A program made the position numbers and the translations under genes. Shown one piece after another: positions 5,957 through 10,764 of a stretch of DNA of 10,764 bases. The notes under the pieces were generated by a model, which was not told where the DNA came from, did no database searches, and saw only the letters and a program-made list of their open reading frames with translations. Each line of letters begins with the position of its first letter. The stretch's first letter is position 1. Origin of the DNA: Dehalococcoidales bacterium (GTDB lineage: Bacteria > Chloroflexota > Dehalococcoidia > Dehalococcoidales > UBA5627); assembly GCA_012719115.1 (NCBI GenBank), contig JAAYAZ010000074.1:1-10764 (forward strand), in the 5' to 3' direction.

Positions 5957-5968
5957 TTCTCCCTCCTT
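5957..5968 (-). promoter_or_regulatory. Ribosome-binding site deciding a TTG start
   Basis: Read leftward, AAGGAGGGAGAA immediately precedes TTG at 5956. The near-perfect Shine-Dalgarno core at optimal spacing fixes the lipoprotein start at TTG rather than the ATG at 6022. Confidence 0.85.
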
Positions 5969-6002
5969 ACGATTTGTATCATATGTGAGAGATATACATC
6001 TA

Positions 6003-6022
6003 ATTATATAACATCGAGTCAA
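6003..6022 (-). promoter_or_regulatory. Possible promoter of the lipoprotein-deaminase unit
   Basis: Leftward, TTGACT (6022-6017) and a perfect TATAAT (6008-6003) both occur, but only 8 bases apart, so they cannot be one sigma-70 promoter. Either TATAAT works with a poor -35, or TTGACT works with a weak -10 about 17-18 bases on. A start in this area fits the 5956 TTG. Confidence 0.35.
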
Positions 6023-6036
6023 TGCCCTGTGGTTTT

Positions 6037-6148
6037 TATAACCTAACCCCTTTTAATTGCCCCTCTCTCTAAACGGAGATGGAAAAACGATATCGATTTA
6101 TCTCTCCCTCTCTGCGTGCGGAGAGGGAGACGGCGGGTGAGGTTTATA
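6037..6148. repeat. MITE/REP-like element with imperfect terminal inverted repeats
   Basis: The left end TATAACCTAACCCC (6037-6050) matches the reverse complement of the right end (TATAAACCTCACCCG) with about two changes and a one-base gap. Inside, TCTCCCTCTC (6103-6112) and GAGAGGGAGA (6121-6130) form a perfect 10-bp stem with an 8-base loop. At about 110 bp, with no coding capacity and structured GC-rich ends, it looks like a non-autonomous mobile or palindromic repeat. It lies between divergent transcription units and ends just before the promoter of the next gene. Confidence 0.5.
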
Positions 6149-6158
6149 GAACATACTA

Positions 6159-6187
6159 TTGACATCACCGCATACCGACTCTAGAAT
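6159..6187 (+). promoter_or_regulatory. Sigma-70-type promoter of the small membrane protein gene
   Basis: A consensus -35 TTGACA (6159-6164), a 17-base spacer and TAGAAT (6182-6187, five of six matches) predict a transcript starting near 6194, giving a leader of about 23 bases that contains the ribosome-binding site. This is the best promoter in the window. Confidence 0.8.
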
Positions 6188-6216
6188 AATTACAATTAGC
6201 ACTAAGGAGAATAGCA

Positions 6217-6618
6217 ATGAAAAAACCTGATTTGCTGATACTGGTAATTGTTTGGAACTTATTATCTGCTTTTTTTGCGCTGATGGGATTATTATCTGTT
6301 GCTATAATAGTGTTTCCTGATGCTACCGTTTCAATGTGGGGTACGGCATTACCGGGATTCATTTTCGGCATCGGTATCATAGTGCTTATTCTCCTCTCTT
6401 ATATTATTATTTCCATCATAGCAACCATCGGAATTATCAAAAATCGAGACTGGGGTCGCATTATGGGCATCGTTCAAGCTGCTCTCAGTGTTTTTGCACC
6501 TCCGGTGGGTACAGTAGCCGGTATTCTGATACTGGTTTACCTGCTGCGCCCCGACGTGGAAGGATATTTCAAATCGACAGAGTTAAGCAGTTCGGTTCAG
6601 GAGAATATGGATAAATAA
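6217..6618 (+). CDS. Small multi-pass membrane protein, function unknown
   Basis: The 133-residue product is mostly hydrophobic. Membrane segments are apparent at about residues 6-33 (LLILVIVWNLLSAFFALMGL onward), 45-73 (FIFGIGIIVLILLSYIIISI) and 84-110 (the GIVQAALSVFAPPVGT region to YLLRP). A short basic loop, KNRDWGR (about 75-81), lies before the last segment, and a Ser-rich polar tail follows. The pattern resembles small uncharacterised membrane proteins in which a helix pair is followed by a [K/R]NRWGR loop; no enzymatic motif is seen. AAGGAG seven bases before the ATG and the consensus promoter upstream indicate an actively expressed single-gene unit that ends at the terminator beginning at 6623. 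Confidence 0.8.
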   Translation: MKKPDLLILVIVWNLLSAFFALMGLLSVAIIVFPDATVSMWGTALPGFIFGIGIIVLILLSYIIISIIATIGIIKNRDWGRIMGIVQAALSVFAPPVGTVAGILILVYLLRPDVEGYFKSTELSSSVQENMDK

Positions 6619-6622
6619 AAAA

Positions 6623-6655
6623 GGAGAGCGGATTGCCGCTCCCCCTGCTTTTTCT
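6623..6655. terminator. Bidirectional intrinsic terminator
   Basis: GAGCGG (6626-6631) and CCGCTC (6636-6641) form a perfect stem around an ATTG loop. It can extend by two G-C pairs across one A/C mismatch. It is followed by CTGCTTTTTCT on the plus strand and preceded by an A run (6616-6622), which is a T run leftward. It lies between two convergent genes and can serve both. Confidence 0.8.
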
Positions 6656-6670
6656 CTTAAAGTTGATAAA

Positions 6671-7435
6671 CTAGCAGCCATTCTTAATAATAGTGTTCTT
6701 CAACGTACCGATAGAATCTACCTTGATTTCCACTACGTCGCCGGGATACATCGGACCGATGCCACTGGGTGTTCCGGTAGCTATAATATCCCCCGGTAAT
6801 AATGTCATAACATTGGAAATGAAGTTTATAATTTCGGGTATAGTGTAGATGAAATCGCCGGTATTCCCCTTTTGCTTCAATTTACCATTCAGATAGGTCT
6901 CAATTTCTATATCCGAAGGATTGACGTCCGTTTCTATCCAGGGGCCGATAGCGGCAAACGTATCGAAACCTTTGGCTCTGGTCCACTGAAAATCGGCTTT
7001 CTGCAAATCCCTGGCGGTAACATCGTTAAAACAGGCATAGCCTAAAACATAATCCATGGCATCTTCTTTGGAAATGCGCCATCCGGCTTTCTTGATAACT
7101 ACTGCCACTTCCCCTTCATAATCCACTCTGCTGGAAGAACTTGGATATACTATATTTTCATCCGGACCGATTACAGCAGTGGATGGTTTTAAAAATGTAA
7201 GAGGAGAATTGGGTATCGGCATATCCATCTCTTTTGCGTGGGAATGGTAATTTAATCCCATAGCAATTATCTTGGATGGTTCACAGGGAGCCAGCAGCTT
7301 CACTTGCTCCAGCGAATAGAATTCCTTGGTCGGTTCAAGGTATTTGAAAGGTTTTCCTGTATATTTTTGTACTGTATGGTCGTTTAGTACACCGTATTCG
7401 TTATTTCCGTCTATTGAAAATCTTACGTATCTCAT
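6671..7435 (-). CDS. FAH-family hydrolase/isomerase (fumarylacetoacetate hydrolase fold)
   Basis: FAH-fold enzymes cleave or isomerise beta-diketo acids (fumarylpyruvate, acylpyruvate, 2-hydroxyhepta-2,4-diene-1,7-dioate, oxaloacetate) using Mg2+ or Mn2+. The 254-residue protein has an N-terminal segment of about 50 residues and then the full catalytic fold. Visible motifs are IIAMGLNYHSHAKE (56-69), the metal ligands E107 and E109 in DYEGEVAVV with D138 in FNDVTARDLQ, K155 in RAKGFDTFAAIGPW, and the C-terminal GDIIATGTPSGIG. Length and motif order fit the 2-hydroxyhepta-2,4-diene-1,7-dioate isomerase/acylpyruvase branch, but annotation in this family rarely predicts the substrate. No aromatic-degradation genes are nearby. 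The MRYVRF start is typical, though no Shine-Dalgarno sequence lies at normal spacing (AAGGA is about 20 bases upstream). The gene is divergent from cobO. Confidence 0.9.
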   Translation of the reverse strand: MRYVRFSIDGNNEYGVLNDHTVQKYTGKPFKYLEPTKEFYSLEQVKLLAPCEPSKIIAMGLNYHSHAKEMDMPIPNSPLTFLKPSTAVIGPDENIVYPSSSSRVDYEGEVAVVIKKAGWRISKEDAMDYVLGYACFNDVTARDLQKADFQWTRAKGFDTFAAIGPWIETDVNPSDIEIETYLNGKLKQKGNTGDFIYTIPEIINFISNVMTLLPGDIIATGTPSGIGPMYPGDVVEIKVDSIGTLKNTIIKNGC

Positions 7436-7546
7436 AAAAACTAATTTTAATGTAATCCTTCCATCATTGCAAACCTGACACGCGATTCTGCCATTTTATA
7501 ATAATCCTATGTTATTTTTTTTGACCTTGTTACAATACTCCTTTTC

Positions 7547-7576
7547 TTGACACGACTTGATTGTGATTGATAAACT
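7547..7576 (+). promoter_or_regulatory. Likely promoter of the cobO-fbp-rdgB unit
   Basis: A consensus TTGACA (7547-7552) and TAAACT (7571-7576, four of six) are 18 bases apart. They lie about 50 bases before the cobO ATG, in the 189-base divergent intergenic region shared with the FAH gene. I see no cobalamin-riboswitch-like fold in this short leader. Confidence 0.5.
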
Positions 7577-7624
7577 GTTATGCTGCACTGCTTGCAGCCC
7601 TCATTTATTAGTAATAGGAGTAAA

Positions 7625-8164
7625 ATGACGCCGGATAAACTGGAAAAAGGATTTGTTTCGGTCTTTACCGGTGATGGTAAAGGGAAAACTTCTACCGCCA
7701 TCGGTATTGCCAGCAGAGCGGCAGGACACGGTCTTCGTATATTTTTCGCATTCTTTTTAAAGGCAAGCAACTATGTTCACGGTGAAAGAAAATCCCTGTC
7801 TTTACTTTCCGAGGTTACATTTGAAAGTTACGGATGCGAAGGCTGGGTAGATAAAGATAATATCCGTCCCGAAGACATAGAGCAGGCGAAGAAAGGGTTC
7901 TCCGCCTCAAGAAATTCCATGCTAAGCGGTGATTACGATGTTATTATAATGGACGAGGTTAACATGGCGGTTAACCTGGGATTGATACCAGTAGATGACA
8001 TGCTTGAGCTTATCGATGAAAAACCGGCAAATGTAGAACTTATTTTAACCGGAAGATATGCGGACGCCAAAATTATACAGGCAGCTGATTTGGTAACTGA
8101 AATGTTAATGATAAAACACCCCTACAACAATGGTATTCAAGCGCGCCGGGGTATTGATTATTAA
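7625..8164 (+). CDS. cobO: Cob(I)alamin (corrinoid) adenosyltransferase, BtuR/CobO/CobA type
   Basis: The enzyme transfers the 5'-deoxyadenosyl group from ATP to reduced corrinoid, making adenosylcobalamin or its precursors from scavenged or new corrinoids. The 179-residue protein shows the family signatures: P-loop GDGKGKTS (16-23), the Walker-B-like IIMDEVNMAVNLGLI (D110/E111), ELILTGRYAD, and the C-terminal IKHPYNNGIQARRGI that helps bind the substrate. The ATG at 7625 is chosen because AGGAG lies five bases upstream; an in-frame ATG at 7580 has no such signal and would add 15 unrelated residues. The family usually runs about 170-200 residues. It is the first gene of a rightward run, with a 43-base gap to the FBP aldolase/phosphatase gene. 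A corrinoid-salvage role suits an anaerobe relying on corrinoid enzymes (inference). Confidence 0.92.
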   Translation: MTPDKLEKGFVSVFTGDGKGKTSTAIGIASRAAGHGLRIFFAFFLKASNYVHGERKSLSLLSEVTFESYGCEGWVDKDNIRPEDIEQAKKGFSASRNSMLSGDYDVIIMDEVNMAVNLGLIPVDDMLELIDEKPANVELILTGRYADAKIIQAADLVTEMLMIKHPYNNGIQARRGIDY

Positions 8165-8207
8165 ACGTTTTTAGTATTTAATTATTAAAGTCTTTTTGGA
8201 GGGCATA

Positions 8208-9308
8208 ATGAAATTAACTTTAAGCGTAATAAAAGCAGACATCGGTGGCTTTGTAGGCCATTCCGATTCTCACCCCGAAATACTGGCATCGGCAAACGAA
8301 AGCCTTGCTAAAGCCAAAGCCGACGGCATGCTGATCGATTATTATGTAACTAAATGCGGCGATGACCTGCAACTGATAATGACCCACCAGATGGGTGACG
8401 GTAATGCAAAGATTCACGAGATGGCGTGGGATACCTTCGTTAAAGGAACCGAGGTTGCCAAAAAACTGAAACTCTACGGCGCCGGGCAGGACCTTCTCTC
8501 AGATGCTTTTTCTGGTAACGTTAAAGGTATGGGGCCGGGTGTTGCCGAGATGGAGATCGAAGAGCGTACTTCGGAACCGGTTATCATCTTTATGGCTGAT
8601 AAAACTTCCTCGGGCGCCTGGAATATGCCTCTTTATAAAATGTTTGCCGACCCGTTCAACACCATCGGGCTGGTAATTGCCCCCAACATGCATAAGGGTT
8701 TTTCATTCGAAGTTCACGATGTTAAAGAACATAAAAAAGTATTCTTCACTTCACCCGAAGAAATATACGACCTGCTGGTACTCATTGGGGCACCGGCGCG
8801 TTATGCGGTAAAAGCGGTTACCAGCAGGGATACCGGTGAAATAGCCGCCGTATCGTCAACTCAAAAGTTGTCCTTGATTGCCGGTCGTTATGTCGGCAAG
8901 GACGACCCGGTTTGTATTGTCCGCTGTCAGGGTTCTTTCCCGGCTGTCGGCGAGGTTCTCGAGCCATTCACTCAACCCTCGCTTGTCGAAGGCTGGATGC
9001 GCGGCTCTCATAACGGCCCGTTGATGCCTGTTTCGGTTGCCGGTAGTAAACCGACCCGTTTCGACGGCCCGCCCAGAGTCGCTGCTGTCGGTTTCCAGCT
9101 TTCGGATGGAAAGCTGATAGGACCGCGTGATATGTTCGATGATATTTCTTTCGACGAAGCTCGCAAACAGGCTAACTGGGCAGCTGATTATATGCGCCGC
9201 CACGGTCCTTTCGAACCTCACCGTTTACCGCTCGAAGAGATGGAATATACCACTATGCCGCAGGTGATGGACAAACTGAAAGGGAGATTTACCGAACTGG
9301 AGGACTAA
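8208..9308 (+). CDS. fbp: Class V fructose-1,6-bisphosphate aldolase/phosphatase
   Basis: This bifunctional gluconeogenic enzyme first joins dihydroxyacetone phosphate and glyceraldehyde 3-phosphate, then dephosphorylates the product to fructose 6-phosphate, which makes gluconeogenesis unidirectional. It is known from archaea and deep-branching, mostly thermophilic or anaerobic bacteria. The 366-residue protein matches the family along its length: VIKADIGGFVGH at the start (D11, H18), YYVTKCGDDLQLI with the metal-binding aspartates, LYGAGQDLLSDAFSGN, MADKTSSGAWN, and YVGKDDPV with Y228 and K231, which correspond to the catalytic Tyr and Schiff-base Lys of characterised archaeal enzymes. WMRGSHNGPLMPV and YMRRHGPFEPHR follow. 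The ATG at 8208 has GGAGG upstream; a TTG 12 bases earlier overlaps that site and is rejected. The stop directly abuts the rdgB ATG. Confidence 0.95.
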   Translation: MKLTLSVIKADIGGFVGHSDSHPEILASANESLAKAKADGMLIDYYVTKCGDDLQLIMTHQMGDGNAKIHEMAWDTFVKGTEVAKKLKLYGAGQDLLSDAFSGNVKGMGPGVAEMEIEERTSEPVIIFMADKTSSGAWNMPLYKMFADPFNTIGLVIAPNMHKGFSFEVHDVKEHKKVFFTSPEEIYDLLVLIGAPARYAVKAVTSRDTGEIAAVSSTQKLSLIAGRYVGKDDPVCIVRCQGSFPAVGEVLEPFTQPSLVEGWMRGSHNGPLMPVSVAGSKPTRFDGPPRVAAVGFQLSDGKLIGPRDMFDDISFDEARKQANWAADYMRRHGPFEPHRLPLEEMEYTTMPQVMDKLKGRFTELED

Positions 9309-9914
9309 ATGTCCACACTCCTGATTGCCACTAATAACCGGGGCAAGCTGGCTGAGTTTAAACTCATATTTGCAGGCTTGCCCTGTTCTATTGTTTCCCC
9401 GGCAGATATCGGACTTAATTTGGAGGTTATCGAAAACGGTGCCACTTTTGAAGAAAATGCCGCACTGAAATCAGTGGCCTTTGCCGAAGCCAGCGGACTT
9501 CCGACACTGGCAGATGATTCCGGATTGGAGGTGGAGGAGTTGGGAGGGGAGCCGGGAGTTCTTTCCGCCCGCTATGCCGGCGAAAATGCTACTGACAGCG
9601 AGCGCGTTGATTTCCTGCTTGCTAAAATGAGGACTATACCTGAAGGGAAAAGACTGGCAAGATTTCGCAGTGTTATCGCTATAACCACACCAAAAGACCT
9701 GCATACCGAGTTTTGCAGCGGCGAATGCCACGGAATAATAACTTTCGAACCGAAAGGCGAAAACGGATTCGGCTACGACCCGGTTTTCTTTCTGCCGCAG
9801 ATGGGTAAGACAATGGCAGAGATTCCAAAAGAAATCAAGAATAGTATCAGCCATCGCGGAACGGCTGCACGAAATGCTATACCGTTACTTAAGAATCTAT
9901 TAAAACTTGTTTAA
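9309..9914 (+). CDS. rdgB: XTP/dITP diphosphatase (RdgB/HAM1 family)
   Basis: The enzyme hydrolyses dITP, dXTP and ITP to monophosphates and pyrophosphate, keeping deaminated purines out of DNA and RNA. The 201-residue length is typical. Signatures are TNNRGKLAEF at 8-17 (substrate-binding N/K), LADDSGLEVEELGG with the catalytic pair D69/D70, PGVLSARYAGE, the base-pocket motif GENGFGYDPVFF, and KNSISHRGTA near the end. The ATG follows the upstream stop with no gap (TAAATG), so translation is coupled to the FBP aldolase/phosphatase, although the two functions are metabolically unrelated. Inside the window it is one of three genome-integrity genes, with mutS and dnaN. Confidence 0.95.
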   Translation: MSTLLIATNNRGKLAEFKLIFAGLPCSIVSPADIGLNLEVIENGATFEENAALKSVAFAEASGLPTLADDSGLEVEELGGEPGVLSARYAGENATDSERVDFLLAKMRTIPEGKRLARFRSVIAITTPKDLHTEFCSGECHGIITFEPKGENGFGYDPVFFLPQMGKTMAEIPKEIKNSISHRGTAARNAIPLLKNLLKLV

Positions 9915-9922
9915 GAAACGAT

Positions 9923-9943
9923 AGTATTACTTGTTTTAATACT
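9923..9943. promoter_or_regulatory. Perfect 7-bp inverted repeat in the rdgB-dnaN gap
   Basis: AGTATTA (9923-9929) and TAATACT (9937-9943) are exact reverse complements with a 7-base spacer that contains most of the proposed dnaN -35. It could be an operator controlling dnaN, or a weak AT-rich terminator for rdgB, since CTGTTTT follows. Position and symmetry are seen; function is inferred. Confidence 0.4.
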
Positions 9944-9960
9944 CTGTTTTGGTATATACT
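9931..9960 (+). promoter_or_regulatory. Probable dnaN promoter
   Basis: TTGTTT (9931-9936) and TATACT (9955-9960, five of six) with an 18-base spacer would start transcription near 9967, about 25 bases before the dnaN ATG. It would let dnaN be expressed independently of the cobO-fbp-rdgB run. Confidence 0.55.
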
Positions 9961-9991
9961 ACACGACACTACTAAATATCGGGGGTGCACC

Positions 9992-10764
9992 ATGAAATTA
10001 TCCTGCCTTCAGGAAAATCTAAACCGCGGACTTATATACGTCGGTAGAGCCGCAGCTACCAGAACTACTCTTCCAATAACAAACAACGTGCTGCTGGCGA
10101 CCGATGAAGGACGCTTAAAACTTGTAGCCACCAACCTTGAAATGGCTATTACTTATTGGCTTGGCGCTAAAGTGGAAGATGAAGGCGCCATTACCGTACC
10201 TGCCAAATTATTAAATGAATTTGTGGCGTCTTTGCCCAGTGATAAAATCAATATGAGCCTTTCTGCACGCACCCGCACACTGCAATTAAAATGTGCCCGT
10301 TTCGAAGCCAGGATCAGCGGTATCGATGCCAAAGATTTCCCCCCGATACCGAGTGTCGAAGACGGAGTTGTTACCAGCGTTGAAGCCGAAGCTCTTAGAA
10401 AGGGTATTGAGAAGGTCGTATTTGCGGCAGCCACCGATGAATCAAGACCGGTACTTACCGGCATTAACGCCGAATTTGATGGCGATACGTTGACGCTTGC
10501 TGCTGCCGACGGTTTCAGATTAGCAGTTTACAATATGCCACTGGCTACCCGCGTCGATAAAAAGACTACCGCTATAATTCCGTCAAAAACCCTAGCAGAA
10601 CTCAACCGTATGGTTGCCGAGCAGGAAGACCCGGTAGAAATTCGTCTAAATACCGCCAAGGGGCAAATCCTGTTCAAGCTTAAGGACATCGAACTGGTAT
10701 CCCAGTTAGTACAGGGAGCCTTCCCCCAGTATTCACAGCTTATCCCCCAGGGCTATTCCACACG
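9992..10764 (+). CDS. dnaN: DNA polymerase III beta subunit (sliding clamp), 3' truncated by window
   Basis: DnaN forms the ring-shaped dimer that tethers polymerase III and repair proteins to DNA. The ATG at 9992 has GGGGGTG four bases upstream, a close match to GGAGGTG. An uninterrupted frame of 257 codons runs to the window end, about two thirds of the usual 365-380 residues, so domains I and II are present and domain III is cut off. Recognisable stretches include the domain I start MKLSCLQENLNRGLIYVGRA, LPITNNVLLATDEGRLKLVATNLE, ITVPAKLLNEFVASLP, the domain II start KGIEKVVFAAATDESRPVLTG, and AADGFRLAVY. No dnaA lies in the visible neighbourhood, so this is not the usual dnaA-dnaN origin arrangement. 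The MutS encoded earlier carries a clamp-binding motif for this protein. Confidence 0.95.
   Translation, partial: MKLSCLQENLNRGLIYVGRAAATRTTLPITNNVLLATDEGRLKLVATNLEMAITYWLGAKVEDEGAITVPAKLLNEFVASLPSDKINMSLSARTRTLQLKCARFEARISGIDAKDFPPIPSVEDGVVTSVEAEALRKGIEKVVFAAATDESRPVLTGINAEFDGDTLTLAAADGFRLAVYNMPLATRVDKKTTAIIPSKTLAELNRMVAEQEDPVEIRLNTAKGQILFKLKDIELVSQLVQGAFPQYSQLIPQGYST

Noticed and set aside
5957..6022. 22-residue extension of the lipoprotein from an ATG
   Set aside because: It would precede the signal peptide with polar residues, and a strong Shine-Dalgarno sequence points to the TTG at 5956.
7580..7624. 15-residue extension of CobO from an upstream ATG
   Set aside because: There is no ribosome-binding site there, while AGGAG lies ideally before the ATG at 7625; the family starts near this point.
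7436..7624. Cobalamin riboswitch ahead of cobO
   Set aside because: The divergent gap is only 189 bases, the leader after the likely promoter is about 40 bases, and no B12-box-like sequence (GCCACTG) is seen.
8196..8207. TTG start for the FBP aldolase/phosphatase
   Set aside because: The TTG overlaps the GGAGG that serves the ATG at 8208, and the conserved N-terminus begins MKLTLSVIKAD.

Overview
The window looks like chromosomal DNA from an anaerobic bacterium of the Chloroflexota, most likely class Dehalococcoidia. This rests on my recognition of how the MutS, class V fructose-1,6-bisphosphatase, RdgB and DnaN proteins read, on a corrinoid adenosyltransferase gene, and on short interspersed palindromic repeats of a kind I associate with that group. 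No database search was possible, so the taxonomy is inference. By eye the base composition is moderate, with a clearly AT-richer stretch around 3960-4800.

Layout. Positions 1-55 hold the first 18 codons of a leftward HAD-family hydrolase. A gene-free stretch of about 670 bases follows (56-726), filled with degenerate direct and inverted repeats. mutS (727-3318, +) comes next. One base after its stop begins a leftward block: hicB and hicA (toxin-antitoxin pair, promoter overlapped by a perfect 9-bp inverted repeat), a membrane-protein gene that appears broken by a single frameshift in a T6 run, a 46-residue small membrane ORF, a zinc-dependent nucleoside/base deaminase, and a Thr-rich lipoprotein that starts at TTG. 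A repeat-like element (6037-6148) separates this block from a rightward small membrane protein with a textbook promoter. A bidirectional terminator lies between that gene and a convergent leftward FAH-family hydrolase/isomerase.

The right third is a rightward housekeeping run: cobO (corrinoid adenosyltransferase), a class V FBP aldolase/phosphatase, rdgB (directly abutting it), then dnaN behind its own promoter and cut by the window end. MutS, RdgB and DnaN all belong to genome maintenance, and MutS carries a QLSFF clamp-binding motif that would dock on DnaN. The HAD, FAH and deaminase genes have no clear pathway link to these.

I see no CRISPR array, rRNA, tRNA, complete insertion sequence or convincing wholly new system. 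The best leads are the hicAB operator/promoter with a near-leaderless hicA start, the frameshifted membrane gene with an overlapping small ORF, the lipoprotein-deaminase coupling, and two perfect inverted repeats immediately upstream of mutS and dnaN.
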